Source: Saccharopolyspora phatthalungensis (GTDB taxonomy: Bacteria; Actinomycetota; Actinomycetes; Mycobacteriales; Pseudonocardiaceae). From it: a stretch of DNA of 64,000 nucleotides. The translations under genes were made by a program, and so were the position numbers. Each line of letters opens with the position of its first letter. The stretch's first letter is position 1. This document shows positions 24,065 to 32,978 of the stretch, in pieces. The notes beneath the pieces are model-generated. The model worked only from the letters and a program-made list of their open reading frames with translations. It was not told the DNA's origin and made no database searches. Location: NCBI RefSeq assembly GCF_014203395.1, contig NZ_JACHIW010000002.1, positions 2,046,001 through 2,110,000 of the forward strand, written 5' to 3'.

Positions 24065-25144
24065 TCAGGCGCGGGCGGAGGGCACGGGGCGCCGAAGCAG
24101 CCCCTCGTTGATGGCACGGGAGGCGGCCTCGGCCCGCGTCGTGCAGCAGAGCTTGGCAAGCAGGTGCTCGACGTGCTTGGCGACGGTCTTGGTCGAGAGG
24201 AACAACGTGGCAGCGATCTGCGGGTTCGAGCACCCGGCCGTCACGAGCGTGAGCACGTCAAGCTCGCGAGGCGTCAGCTCGTGCGGGAGGCGGCTCGCAG
24301 CCACGGTGACCACGGCGCCCTCCGGGATGGGTGCTAGCCGCACCTCGTGCCAATGTCCGGCGTCGTCCTGCCACAGGAAACGGGTGACCACCTGCCCGGA
24401 GCACAGCGTCTGGGCCACGGCGCGGGGCAGCGCGCCGTCGGAGATGAGGTGGGGCCCGGGAGCGGGGCCCGCGAGCGTGACCACCCTCGCCTCAGGGGTC
24501 ACGATGGCCCCTCCTTCCTCGGTGCCGAGCGAGGAAGCCAGCCACGTGGGCGGGCGAAGGATGTCGGTCACGCCGGCCAGCATCTGCTGCATGATGACCA
24601 GCGCATGCGCCGCGGAGTCCGAGGGGTGGCGCCGCGAGTCGGTGCTGACGTGCATGCTGCCGGTGTAGCGGCCGTCCGGCGTGTAAAGGCAGGTCGTCAC
24701 GCCTTCGTCGAAGCCCGCCGGCATGAACACCTCGCGCGCGGAGTACAGCCGGCGGTAGTCGAACGGCATGTCGCGCCAGCGCAGCGGCTCCGGGTCGACG
24801 TTGCGCATGAGTTCGTAGACCTCGTCGTGGTGCACGAACCAGGTGTCGAGGTGCCGCACCACCTCGGGCGGGTAGGACGCGTTGGCGATCGTTTCGTGTC
24901 GATCGGTAATTGGATTCCACGCGCTGATGCTGGCCGCCGCGTACGGCACGATCGACCGGAAACGGTCCAGGATCTCGGCGGCGCCGGCCCTCAGGTCGGT
25001 GGTAGCCGCGGCGATTTGTCCGATATCGAGCAAACACTCAATGTCGCGCGGCGCGATGTGCTGGCCGTGGGTGCGAAGAACCCCGGCAGGACTCCGGTGA
25101 GTGCTACGGCGACCCGGACCTCGCCCTTGACCTATGCCAACCAT
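24065..25144 (-). CDS. LuxR-family transcriptional regulator next to the dimethylformamidase operon
   Basis: About 360 residues. The N-terminal two thirds resemble a GAF-like sensor domain (ILDRFRSIVPYAAASISAWN onward); the C-terminus is a LuxR HTH: LTPRELDVLTLVTAGCSN, then STKTVAKHVEHLLAKL. The frame is open up to 25210, and no good ribosome site marks the start; 25144 is my tentative choice and a shorter protein is possible. It is divergent from the dimethylformamidase genes with about 170 bp between them, so it probably controls them. As I recall, a LuxR-type activator (DmfR) precedes dmfA in Paracoccus, which fits this layout. Confidence 0.75.
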   Translation of the reverse strand: MVGIGQGRGPGRRSTHRSPAGVLRTHGQHIAPRDIECLLDIGQIAAATTDLRAGAAEILDRFRSIVPYAAASISAWNPITDRHETIANASYPPEVVRHLDTWFVHHDEVYELMRNVDPEPLRWRDMPFDYRRLYSAREVFMPAGFDEGVTTCLYTPDGRYTGSMHVSTDSRRHPSDSAAHALVIMQQMLAGVTDILRPPTWLASSLGTEEGGAIVTPEARVVTLAGPAPGPHLISDGALPRAVAQTLCSGQVVTRFLWQDDAGHWHEVRLAPIPEGAVVTVAASRLPHELTPRELDVLTLVTAGCSNPQIAATLFLSTKTVAKHVEHLLAKLCCTTRAEAASRAINEGLLRRPVPSARA

Positions 25145-25315
25145 TATGTCCAGCAATTGTGGGCGAGGTCCGGGGAGCGGGCAAGAGCGGTGCCGGCGAA
25201 AAATGCGCAAGTTGACTTATCGAACCGGCGTCGGCAGCGGGCTACGTTGAATAGCGCGGGTGTTCCGGAGTCCCGGAGTTCCGATGGTTCGGCCGGCAAA
25301 GGAGGTTGATCAGGG

Positions 25316-25702
25316 ATGGCAGTGGAGCTTCCCTCTCAGGAAGAGCAGTTCGCGCGCGAGCACGCCGCGTATCTCCAGGTCGAGCAGCACATCCTGGAAA
25401 CCGAGGTCAAACCGCGCATTACCCAGGCGATCATCGACGAGCACCGCACGCGACCGATCGGCAAGCACAGTGACGAGCTGGAGCGGGTGCTCATCTACCT
25501 GCGAAAGCATCACCTGAAAATGCCGGGCAAGTACATCCTCGTGTGCACGAAACCGCACGAGGAATGGCGCATTGCGACGATCATCGGCACGCCCGGGCGC
25601 CCGCCCGAGCTCCTGCCCGACAGCTTTCCCGACCGATACGAGGCCGAGCACGGCCTCTTCCTGAAGCGGCTCGCGGACGCCGACCTGTTGCCGGCGTACT
25701 GA
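25316..25702 (+). CDS. dmfA1: N,N-dimethylformamidase small (alpha) subunit
   Basis: 128 residues, the usual size of the small subunit of dimethylformamidase, which hydrolyses DMF to formate and dimethylamine. Recognisable stretches are LYLRKHHLKMPGKY-like (here LIYLRKHHLKMPGKYILV) and ERVLIYL. A strong AAAGGAGGT site precedes the ATG. The large subunit gene starts 13 bp downstream, so the two are co-transcribed. The small subunit has no catalytic residues of its own and packs on the large one. Assignment rests on recognition of the family and on the partner gene. Confidence 0.8.
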   Translation: MAVELPSQEEQFAREHAAYLQVEQHILETEVKPRITQAIIDEHRTRPIGKHSDELERVLIYLRKHHLKMPGKYILVCTKPHEEWRIATIIGTPGRPPELLPDSFPDRYEAEHGLFLKRLADADLLPAY

Positions 25703-25715
25703 GGAGGTCAGGATC

Positions 25716-28073
25716 ATGAAGGTCATCGGCTACAGCGACGAGCTGAGCGTGTTCCCCGGCGAGCTCGTGAACTTCTTCGTCAGCTGTGACGCGGAGAGCT
25801 ATCACGCCGACATCGTGAAGCTTATTCACGGCGACACGAACCCCGACGGCCCGGGCTTCAAGGTCGAACCGGTCCGCACCGACATCGACACCGACTACGA
25901 GGGCCGGGTGCAGCGCGTCTACTCCGGTTCCCATGTGATCGTCGACGATCATCCGCGCCTGCGTCTCCCCGTTTTCACGCTGCAGGTGCTGATCTGCCCG
26001 ACGATGCCGACGAAGACCGAGGGCTACTGGCGGCCGGGCCCGCAAGGGCTGCTGACGAAGTGGGACGCTTCCAGGGAAGCGGGGTACGGCCTGTTCATCG
26101 GGGAGGACGGGTGCCTCGAAGCCTGGCTGGGCGATGGGCCGGGAAACGTCCACCGCATTTCCTCCGGAAAACCGTTGCTGGCCGGATGTTGGTACCTCGC
26201 CTCGATGTCCGTGGAAAATGGCACCGTCACGCTCAACCAGGAGCCGATCGTCACGCCGACGAACGGGCGCTTCGCGCTGGCGAGCTCCTTGCAGTCGACT
26301 ACCGCGCTCGTGATGGAGCACAGCACCGTGCGCGTGCCGAACGACGTCGACGTGCCGTTGGTGATGGCCGGTTATGTCGAGCAGTTGACCGACGAGCCGA
26401 TCGGAGTGGCGGTAGCCGGTGGCTACAACGGCAAGCTCGACCGGCCGCGGGTGCATGCGGCGGCGCTGCCGCGCGAGCAAATCGTTTCACAGATCGACAA
26501 TCCGCACGGTCCGGCGCTGGTCGCCGCGTGGAACTTCCAGGAGGAGATCACCCGGCAGGGCATCCGCGAGACCCGCCGGATCACCGATGTGTCGGCGAAC
26601 CAGCTGCACGGCCGCACGGTCAACGTGCCGACCCGGGCGGTGACCGGCTACAACTGGCGGGCCAAGGAGCAGAACTTCATCCATGCCACGGACCAGTACG
26701 GCGCGATCCACTTTCATGATGACGATCTCGACGACGCGCGCTGGGCGGTCGACTTCACGCTGAAGGTCCCCGACGATCTCCCCTCCGGTCTGTATGCCGC
26801 GCGGCTGCGCGCCGACGCCGACACCGACTACGTGCCGTTCTACGTTCGCCCGCTCCCCGGGCGGGAAAAACGCATCTGCTTCCTCGTGCCGACCGCCAGC
26901 TACCTGGCCTACGCCAATGATCATGTGACGTTGACGGCGCCGCTGGCACAACTTTTCGTGGCGCGGGCACCGGCGCTGCAAGAAGGCAACATCGTCCTGT
27001 CCGAGCATCGCGAGTTCGGCCTTTCCACCTATGACGTGCACAGCGACGGATCCGGGGTGGCGTACTCCTCGCGGCTGCGGCCGATTCTGAACATGCGCCC
27101 GGGCTTCCGGCACTGGCTGTCGCCGTCGCTGTGGCAGTTCAACGCCGACCTCCACCTGATCGATTGGCTCACGACCCTGGGCTACGAGTTCGACGTGATC
27201 ACCGACCAGGACCTGCACCACGAGGGCGTCGACGTGCTGCGGCCGTACCGCGTGGTGCTCACCGGCTCGCACCCCGAGTACTACTCCGAGCAGATGCTCG
27301 ACCACCTGCACGCCTACACCGAAGGCGGCGGGCGGCTCATGTACCTGGGCGCCAACGGTTTCTACTGGGTCATCAACTTCGACCCGGAGAACAAGAACGT
27401 CATTGAGGTGCGCAAGGGCCACGGCTCCAACGCATGGCGCTGCCGCCCCGGTGAATTCCACCTCTCCTTCACCGGGGAATACGGCACACTTTGGCGCCAT
27501 CGCGGCCGCGCGCCGCAACGGCTGGCAGGGGTCGGCTTCGGTGCCGAAGGCTTTGACGTCTCGTCCTACTACCGCCGCACCGAAGATGGCCGCAGCGACC
27601 AACTGAACTGGATGTTCGACGGGATCGCACCCGACGAAAAGTTAGGAGACTTCGGCCTCGTCGGCGACGGCGCGGCAGGACTCGAACTCGACATCTATGA
27701 CGCGGCGCTCGGATCACCGCCGGAGGCGCTGATCGCGGCGAACTCGGAAGGTCACACCGACATCTACCTCGAAGTGCTCGAAGAGCTCTTCTTCAACGTC
27801 CCCGGCTCGGGCGGAACGCAGAACGGTCGCGTTCGCGGCGACATCGTCTACTTCCCCACCGCCAACGGCGGCGCGGTGTGGTCGGCGAGCTCGATCGCCT
27901 ACTGCGGTTCGCTCTCCCACAACAACTACGACAACAACATCTCCAAGCTCACCAAGAACGTGCTCGACCGCTTCGCCTCCGACGGGCCGCCGCCCCCGGG
28001 CGCGCAGCGACAAGCCACCACCGCAGCCAACACGGAAGACACAGTCGAACCTCTCCTCGACGGAGTCGGCTGA
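25716..28073 (+). CDS. dmfA2: N,N-dimethylformamidase large (beta) subunit
   Basis: 785 residues, close to the family's length of about 760. The N-terminus (MKVIGYSDELSVFPGE) and a LamG-like beta-sandwich (about residues 85-230) match the family, followed by the catalytic domain. In the Paracoccus enzyme a mononuclear iron is held by two Tyr and one Glu. The GSHPEYYS motif at residues about 515-522 carries that Glu, and LAYANDHV near residue 400 is a candidate for one Tyr region. A GAGGAGG ribosome site precedes the ATG. It forms an operon with the small subunit; a strong hairpin follows the stop. The last 40 residues are Pro/Thr-rich and probably disordered. Confidence 0.85.
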   Translation: MKVIGYSDELSVFPGELVNFFVSCDAESYHADIVKLIHGDTNPDGPGFKVEPVRTDIDTDYEGRVQRVYSGSHVIVDDHPRLRLPVFTLQVLICPTMPTKTEGYWRPGPQGLLTKWDASREAGYGLFIGEDGCLEAWLGDGPGNVHRISSGKPLLAGCWYLASMSVENGTVTLNQEPIVTPTNGRFALASSLQSTTALVMEHSTVRVPNDVDVPLVMAGYVEQLTDEPIGVAVAGGYNGKLDRPRVHAAALPREQIVSQIDNPHGPALVAAWNFQEEITRQGIRETRRITDVSANQLHGRTVNVPTRAVTGYNWRAKEQNFIHATDQYGAIHFHDDDLDDARWAVDFTLKVPDDLPSGLYAARLRADADTDYVPFYVRPLPGREKRICFLVPTASYLAYANDHVTLTAPLAQLFVARAPALQEGNIVLSEHREFGLSTYDVHSDGSGVAYSSRLRPILNMRPGFRHWLSPSLWQFNADLHLIDWLTTLGYEFDVITDQDLHHEGVDVLRPYRVVLTGSHPEYYSEQMLDHLHAYTEGGGRLMYLGANGFYWVINFDPENKNVIEVRKGHGSNAWRCRPGEFHLSFTGEYGTLWRHRGRAPQRLAGVGFGAEGFDVSSYYRRTEDGRSDQLNWMFDGIAPDEKLGDFGLVGDGAAGLELDIYDAALGSPPEALIAANSEGHTDIYLEVLEELFFNVPGSGGTQNGRVRGDIVYFPTANGGAVWSASSIAYCGSLSHNNYDNNISKLTKNVLDRFASDGPPPPGAQRQATTAANTEDTVEPLLDGVG

Positions 28074-28129
28074 GAAGCCACGTTGGCTGAGGAGCCCAGC
28101 CCCGACAACCCCCGACCTGGGCTCTGCAC

Positions 28130-28168
28130 GCCAGTGGCGTCGGCCCCCCGAATGCCGACGCCACTGGC
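28130..28168. terminator. Hairpin after the dimethylformamidase operon
   Basis: A perfect 15-bp stem (28130-28144 with 28154-28168) and a 9-nt loop, lying between convergent genes, so it can serve both strands. Confidence 0.75.
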
Positions 28169-28234
28169 GAAAACCTCATAAGCCGTACCCCGCGCTCCCC
28201 CACTCCGACCACCCGGCCGCCCGGCTGGGGCATG

Positions 28235-28283
28235 CGGTCGCGAACGGGATAAGCCCTTCCAAGGCAGTTTCCGTTCGCGACCG
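28235..28283. repeat. Inverted repeat with 23-nt loop, second hairpin adjacent
   Basis: Perfect 13-bp arms at 28235-28247 and 28271-28283. A shorter GGCGC/GCGCC hairpin overlaps its right arm (to about 28301). It could be a second terminator for the minus-strand gene ending at 28455, or a cruciform or protein site. Confidence 0.5.
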
Positions 28284-28454
28284 GCGCCCCGAGAAGCGCC
28301 GGTGATCAACCAGGTAGCCATCTACTTTTCTCCCTTTCCGCATGGCTTTCCGTACCCCCCACTGAAACAGCCCGGAGCAACGAAAAGAGCGCCGAAGATG
28401 GTCACCCTTATCCAGGGACGAAAAGGACCACCATCACCACGGGAGAGGCAGCGT

Positions 28455-29174
28455 CTATCTGATGTTCTTGTGGCGAGCTTCCAGCACCGGGATTCTCGCG
28501 ATCTTCTCGGGCGGCAGGTCGTCCCACAGAAGTCCCTGCGGTCGCCTCGGATCCGGGCAGCGGATGACGAAGTCGGGCGTCACGATCACATCCACGCTGA
28601 AGTCGTGGTCGGTCTCGGGAAGCTCGTCCTCAATGACCTGAAGGGGGTGCACAGTAGTCACGATCGTCGTCTCCGGCCCGATCAGCCCCGCCTCCTGAAG
28701 CAAGGCCACCTCGATGTCCGAGTAACCCGCGCCTTTGCCCAGCCGGACCCCGCGCCGGTTAACGGCCACGCTGCCGCAGACAATCAGGTCGACCGGTTTC
28801 ATCTCGTCCACATCCACTTTACGGCCGATCTTCGCAGCGACGTTCTTACTGGCGGCCTCGTCGGCGGGCACTGACAGCTCAGCCGGGGCGAGCAGCGAGA
28901 AAGGTTTCGGCTCGGCCAGCTTCGGCACCGCCATGTATACGAGCTTGCCCTCTCGGAGAGCACGGGCACGGACGGGTTGCTGGGCCTTGTCCGGTACGGC
29001 CTTCACCACCTTGGCGGCCTGCCACTCGGGCAGTTCGGCCAGCCGCTCGGCGGCTCGATCGGCTCCGAAGAACGACGGGATGCGGCCGTGGACGCCAGCG
29101 GGGGCGGCCAGACCAGACTCCAGCAGCGCCCACACCCGCTCACGAATTGCCTGCTTCGCCTGATCGACGTTCAC
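28455..29174 (-). CDS. 5-formyltetrahydrofolate cyclo-ligase family protein
   Basis: 239 residues. The family signature is seen in KLVYMAVPKLAEPKPF, in VDLIVCGSVAVNRRGVRLGKGAGYSDIE (phosphate/folate-binding GxGxGYxD-like loop at about residues 150-165) and in the C-terminal PETDHDFSVDVIVTP. The enzyme class converts 5-formyl-THF to 5,10-methenyl-THF with ATP. Members of this longer actinobacterial subgroup may act on other substrates. It is convergent with the dimethylformamidase operon; a link to formate from DMF breakdown is speculative. Confidence 0.75.
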   Translation of the reverse strand: MNVDQAKQAIRERVWALLESGLAAPAGVHGRIPSFFGADRAAERLAELPEWQAAKVVKAVPDKAQQPVRARALREGKLVYMAVPKLAEPKPFSLLAPAELSVPADEAASKNVAAKIGRKVDVDEMKPVDLIVCGSVAVNRRGVRLGKGAGYSDIEVALLQEAGLIGPETTIVTTVHPLQVIEDELPETDHDFSVDVIVTPDFVIRCPDPRRPQGLLWDDLPPEKIARIPVLEARHKNIR

Positions 29175-29198
29175 CAGCTCACCCCTACACGGTCATCA

Positions 29199-29381
29199 GG
29201 GCCCGGGCTGCTCGATTCCGACGCGGTCGAACTGGTCGCCATCTGCGACGAGGACGCCGAGGCCTTGCGCGAACAGCAGTACAAGCTGAAGGTTGCGGGC
29301 TACGCCAACGCGGACGCAAATCGGTTCGCCTCAATCGTTGCGGAACGCTACGGCCTCGGGCCGGGGGCCGTAGCGGCGTGA
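29199..29381 (+). pseudogene. 3' end of an unidentified gene, 5' part missing
   Basis: About 60 codons with clear coding bias (GC at third positions) read LLDSDAVELVAICDEDAEAL and end AERYGLGPGAVAA. There is no start codon in frame before the divergent cyclo-ligase gene. I do not recognise the family. It looks like the tail of a gene cut off by rearrangement. Confidence 0.5.
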
Positions 29382-29386
29382 TGAGA

Positions 29387-30265
29387 TCAGCGCACGTTCG
29401 GTTCGCGTTCCTGGTTTTCGGTGCTGTTCCAGTTCGCCAGCAGGCGCATCGAGGTGTCCGAGGGCGAACCGGGTTCCGTGGTGTAGACGAACAAGATCTG
29501 GTCGGGATCCCCGGCCGGATGCAATGCCTGGTACTGCACGGTCAGGTCGCCGACGAGGGGATGGTGGTAGCCCTTCGACCCGGTGGTGCGCCGGTGCACC
29601 TTGTGGTCGGACCACCACTTCCGGAACTCCGCCGAGTGGATGAACAGGTCGCCGATCAGCGCCGACAGCTGCGGATCGTCCGGGTAGCGGCCGGCGTCGA
29701 GTCGCAGCATCGCCACCGTGTCGGCGGCGACCGCCGCCCAGTCCTGGTAGAGCTCGCGAGCATGCGGATCGAAGAACACGAACCGCGCCTGGTTTCGCTC
29801 GGCCGCCGGCAGCGCCCGGAACTCGGTGATCAGCGCACCGGCGAGCCGGTTGTGCGCCAAGACATCGAGCCGCCGTCCGAGGACGAACGCCGGGGAGTGC
29901 AGCTCGTCGAGCATTTCGATCAGTCGCAGGGTCGCGGGTTCCACGCGCTGGGGGCGTGCGCGGCGCTTGCGCCGGGCCGGCTCCGGCCGACCCAGGTCCA
30001 TCAGGTGCTGGCGCTCGGCCTCGTTGAGCCTCAGAGCGGTGGCCAGCGCGTCCAGCACGTCGGCCGAGGCGCTGCGGCTGCGGCCCTGTTCCAGCCGCGT
30101 GTAGTAGTCCACGCTCACCCCAGCGAGCTGCGCGAGCTCTTCGCGCCTCAGTCCGGGGACCCGACGGCGGGAGGATTCGCGGCCCAGCGCCAGCTCCTCC
30201 GGACTCACCCGGGCCCGGCAGGTTCGCAGGAACTTCGCCAGCTCAGTGCTCTCCACGGCGCTCAT
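29387..30265 (-). CDS. HTH regulator with MmyB-like ligand-binding domain
   Basis: 292 residues. An XRE-type HTH lies at about residues 10-80 (RRRVPGLRREELAQLAGVSV, then DYYTRLEQGR), followed by a C-terminal MmyB-like PAS domain (FVLGRRLDVLAHN, AHNRLAGALITEF, KVHRRTTGSKGYHHPLVGDL). Family members bind a hydrophobic ligand and typically regulate an adjacent oxidoreductase gene, but no obvious target sits beside it here. It ends 6 bp from the gene fragment to its left. Confidence 0.85.
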   Translation of the reverse strand: MSAVESTELAKFLRTCRARVSPEELALGRESSRRRVPGLRREELAQLAGVSVDYYTRLEQGRSRSASADVLDALATALRLNEAERQHLMDLGRPEPARRKRRARPQRVEPATLRLIEMLDELHSPAFVLGRRLDVLAHNRLAGALITEFRALPAAERNQARFVFFDPHARELYQDWAAVAADTVAMLRLDAGRYPDDPQLSALIGDLFIHSAEFRKWWSDHKVHRRTTGSKGYHHPLVGDLTVQYQALHPAGDPDQILFVYTTEPGSPSDTSMRLLANWNSTENQEREPNVR

Positions 30266-30400
30266 AACGCCGATTTTGCCCGTTCAACGCGCGGTGGAAC
30301 CGCGTCAACGTGGCCCAACTTGTCCCCCTCGCATGGCGATTTCTGGCCTGAAGCGGCAGTGGCCGACGCCCGGAGCTCCGGCGGCTGGCAATCTGATCAT

Positions 30401-30658
30401 GTGCTTGACGTTGCCGACAAACTGGCCTCCGTCGCCTCCGCGGTCTTCGGGCTGGCGGCGCTGATCCTGACCGGCTACAGCGTGGGACTCCACCGGCATC
30501 CCTTGCTGCGTCGGCTTCTGCGGCGAGGATTCCCGCCCTCGGTGGTCGGTCGGCGGCGGGCCCGCGCGACCCAAACCCTGGCCTGGGCGCTGGCGGTGGC
30601 GGCCTTCATGTCCCTGGCGTACCTCACCCTTGTTCGGCTGTTGCAGGACAGGGGCTAG
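30401..30658 (+). CDS. Small membrane protein, two predicted helices
   Basis: 85 residues from a GTG start (VLDVADKLASVASAVFGLAA). Two hydrophobic segments (about residues 10-28 and 60-78) flank a basic loop (RRLLRRGFPPSVVGRRRARA). The frame is open farther upstream, but the earlier part reads as non-coding. Function unknown. Confidence 0.5.
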   Translation: MLDVADKLASVASAVFGLAALILTGYSVGLHRHPLLRRLLRRGFPPSVVGRRRARATQTLAWALAVAAFMSLAYLTLVRLLQDRG

Positions 30659-30715
30659 GTCGTCCTACCGGAACTGTCGTTTGCCGTGGTCGGCCAGGTT
30701 GCGGTTGGACAATGT

Positions 30716-31729
30716 CTACTCCGGTGTGATCCGGCCGAAGCGAGGCGCGGGGGCGGGTTCCACCCGGCCCTTGTTGACCCGCAGGGTGCCGCGTGTCACC
30801 ACGTGTGGGTCGGCCGCCGCCTCGGCCATGCTCAGCACCGGCGTGACGCAGGCGTCGAGTGGCTCGAAGACGGCGGTCCACTCGGCCCGGGTGCGGGTGG
30901 CGAAGACCTCGGCGAACAGTTTCTTGGTGGCCGGCCAGGAAGCCCGGTCCCATTGCTCGGGCAGTTGCGCGGGATCCAGCCCGAGGGCACCTACCAGCCG
31001 GTCGTAGAACTGGGGCTCCATGCTGCCCACGGCCAGGTACCCGCCGTCGGCGGTCTGGTAGACGTCGTAGAACGGGGCCCCGGTGTCGATGTCGTTGGTT
31101 CCCGGCTCAGGTTGCCAGCGCCCTGCCGCGACCCGGTTCCAGATTCCCGACATCAGCAGGCTGATCCCATCGACCATCGCGGCATCGACGACCTGGCCCC
31201 GTCCGTTGATGTGGCGGTCGTGCAAGGCGGCCAGGACACCGAAGGCGAGCAGCATCCCACCGCCGCCGTAGTCGCCGACCAGGTTCAGCGGCGGCACCGG
31301 CGCTTCGCCCCTCCGGGCGATGGAACGCAGCGCGCCGGTAAGGGCGAGGTAGTTGATGTCGTGCCCGGCCTTGGCGGACATCGGCCCGGTCTGTCCCCAA
31401 CCCGTCATGCGCCCGTAGATCAGTCGCGGATTGATCTCCAGGCATGCGTCGGGCCCCAGCCCGAGCCGCTCCATGACCCCCGGACGGAAGCCTTCGAGCA
31501 GCACGTCGGCCGCCGCAATGAGCTCGTGCGCGCGGGCGCGCCCGGACTCCGACTTGAGATCGAGGCGGGTGGTGGGGCGTCCGCGTTCGAGGATGCCGCC
31601 GTCGGATTCGGACCCGGGCCGGTCGATCCGCACGATGTCGGCGCCGCAGTCGGCGAGCATCATCGCGGCGAACGGGGCCGGGCCGAGTCCGGCGAACTCC
31701 ACGACGCGCAGTCCATGCAAGGGACCCAT
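30716..31729 (-). CDS. CaiB/BaiF CoA-transferase family protein (alpha-methylacyl-CoA racemase-like)
   Basis: 337 residues from ATG 31729 (MGPLHGLRVVEFAGLGPAPF). Family motifs: IDRPGSESDG, TRLDLKSESGR, GRMTGWGQTGPMSAKAGHDI and LVGDYGGGGMLLAFG. The His of AGHDINY and the Asp of VGDYGGG correspond to the catalytic pair of alpha-methylacyl-CoA racemases, so racemase activity is as likely as CoA transfer. It is the last gene of the five-gene minus-strand operon, 14 bp after the SDR gene. The frame stays open upstream through the SDR gene, but that part is a shadow. Confidence 0.85.
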   Translation of the reverse strand: MGPLHGLRVVEFAGLGPAPFAAMMLADCGADIVRIDRPGSESDGGILERGRPTTRLDLKSESGRARAHELIAAADVLLEGFRPGVMERLGLGPDACLEINPRLIYGRMTGWGQTGPMSAKAGHDINYLALTGALRSIARRGEAPVPPLNLVGDYGGGGMLLAFGVLAALHDRHINGRGQVVDAAMVDGISLLMSGIWNRVAAGRWQPEPGTNDIDTGAPFYDVYQTADGGYLAVGSMEPQFYDRLVGALGLDPAQLPEQWDRASWPATKKLFAEVFATRTRAEWTAVFEPLDACVTPVLSMAEAAADPHVVTRGTLRVNKGRVEPAPAPRFGRITPE

Positions 31730-31743
31730 GATCTTCTGTCCTC

Positions 31744-32469
31744 TCACGCCGGGGGCCGGTAGGGATCGCCGATGCTGCGGCCGCCGCAGACCACGAGCAC
31801 CTGGCCGGTGACGTAGGAAGCGCCGCTGAGATAGGCCACCGCGTCCGCGACGTCGCTGGGCCGCCCGGCGCGGCCGACCGGGATGGCGTCGAGGGTGCGC
31901 TGCCGGATGCGCTCCGGCAGGCCTTCGGTCATCCGCGTCGCCACGAATCCCGGCGCCACGCAATTGACGGTGATGCCCTGGCGCGCGACTTCGAGGGCAA
32001 GCGACCGGGTGGCGCCGACAAGCCCGCCCTTGGCGGTCGAGTAGGCGGTGGAACCGAAGGTGCCCAGCCACGCGCGCGAGGCGACGTTGATCACCGCTCC
32101 CCCATTGCGCTGCGCCATCGGCCCGAGCAGCAGCCGGGTGAGGGCGAGCGGCCCGAGCAGATTGATCGCGAGCAGGCGGCGGAACAGGGCGGGGTCGAGG
32201 GTGCCAACGCGGGCGTCTTCCAGCACGCCGGCGCAATTCACCAGGACGTCGATCGCCCCGAACTCCTCGACGCAGGCCGCCGCGACGGCCTCGCGTGAGG
32301 CCGGCGAGGTGACGTCGAGAACCATCGGCCGGGCCTTGGGCCCGAGGCCGGCCGCCGCCGCATGGGGATCGAGGTCGGCGACGACCACGACGTCCACGTC
32401 CCGGGCCAGCCGCTCGCAGACGCCATGCCCGATGCCCCCGGCTCCGCCGGTGACGAGTGCGGTTCTCAT
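31744..32469 (-). CDS. SDR-family oxidoreductase
   Basis: 241 residues with a complete classical SDR set: TGGAGGIGHG nucleotide loop (residues 7-16), VNCAGVL, the Ser of INVASRAWLG, YSTAKGG catalytic Tyr/Lys and the C-terminal SGASYVTGQVLVVCGG. It probably oxidises a hydroxyacyl intermediate with NAD(P)+. Its start overlaps the end of the preceding SDR-like gene by 4 bp, implying translational coupling. Confidence 0.85.
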   Translation of the reverse strand: MRTALVTGGAGGIGHGVCERLARDVDVVVVADLDPHAAAAGLGPKARPMVLDVTSPASREAVAAACVEEFGAIDVLVNCAGVLEDARVGTLDPALFRRLLAINLLGPLALTRLLLGPMAQRNGGAVINVASRAWLGTFGSTAYSTAKGGLVGATRSLALEVARQGITVNCVAPGFVATRMTEGLPERIRQRTLDAIPVGRAGRPSDVADAVAYLSGASYVTGQVLVVCGGRSIGDPYRPPA

Positions 32470-32978
32470 GGCCGCAACCTCCCCAGACCGCTGCCCGCGG
32501 TGACATAGATCTCCTGACCGGTGATGGCCGCCGATTCGGGCGCTACCAGCGCCGCGACCTGCCGGGCGACGGCGGGCTCGCTGCCGTCGGCGTAGAGCAG
32601 CGTGTTGACCGTCACGCCGTCGCGGCCAAGCTCGATCGCCAAGGTTCTGGACATGGACAGCACCCCGCCGGCGACCGCACTCGCCGCCGTGCTGTGCGGT
32701 CTCCCCAGCGCGACATCGTGCGGCAGTAGGAAAACCAGACGTCCTCCCCGGCTGCTCAACTCGGGCAGCACCTGTTGCACCTCGGCCAGCACGTCCCCGA
32801 GCACGTCGCCGATCTCGGCGTCGAGCAGTTCGTCGGAGAGCGCTTCGAGGTCCCGGTCACCGGGCAGGTCCGGGATCAGACAGGCCGCCGGCACGCCGCT
32901 ATCCACTTTGGACAGAGCGTCCACGAGTGCGGTTCGGCCGCCCCAGACGGTCAGTCCGGCGCTCACCCCGGCGGTCAT
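32466..32978 (-). CDS. SDR-like protein lacking the catalytic Tyr-x3-Lys
   Basis: 170 residues. The second half aligns with an SDR fold (SRGGRLVFLLPH, VAGGVLSMSRTLAIELGRDG, SAAITGQEIYVTAGSGL), but the YxxxK position reads ASAVAGG and the N-terminal glycine loop is missing. It is shorter than normal SDRs (about 250). It may be a non-catalytic partner of the neighbouring SDR, as in some heteromeric SDR pairs; that role is inferred. 4-bp overlaps on both sides place it firmly in the operon. Confidence 0.7.
   Translation of the reverse strand: MTAGVSAGLTVWGGRTALVDALSKVDSGVPAACLIPDLPGDRDLEALSDELLDAEIGDVLGDVLAEVQQVLPELSSRGGRLVFLLPHDVALGRPHSTAASAVAGGVLSMSRTLAIELGRDGVTVNTLLYADGSEPAVARQVAALVAPESAAITGQEIYVTAGSGLGRLRP

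Noticed and set aside
29147..30658. A 503-codon plus-strand frame
   Set aside because: Most of it is antisense to the MmyB-type regulator. Only the last 85 codons, from GTG 30401, look like a separate small membrane protein.
30716..32506. A 596-codon minus-strand frame as one fusion protein
   Set aside because: The first 259 codons are an out-of-frame reading of the SDR gene. The CoA-transferase family match begins at the Met at 31729.
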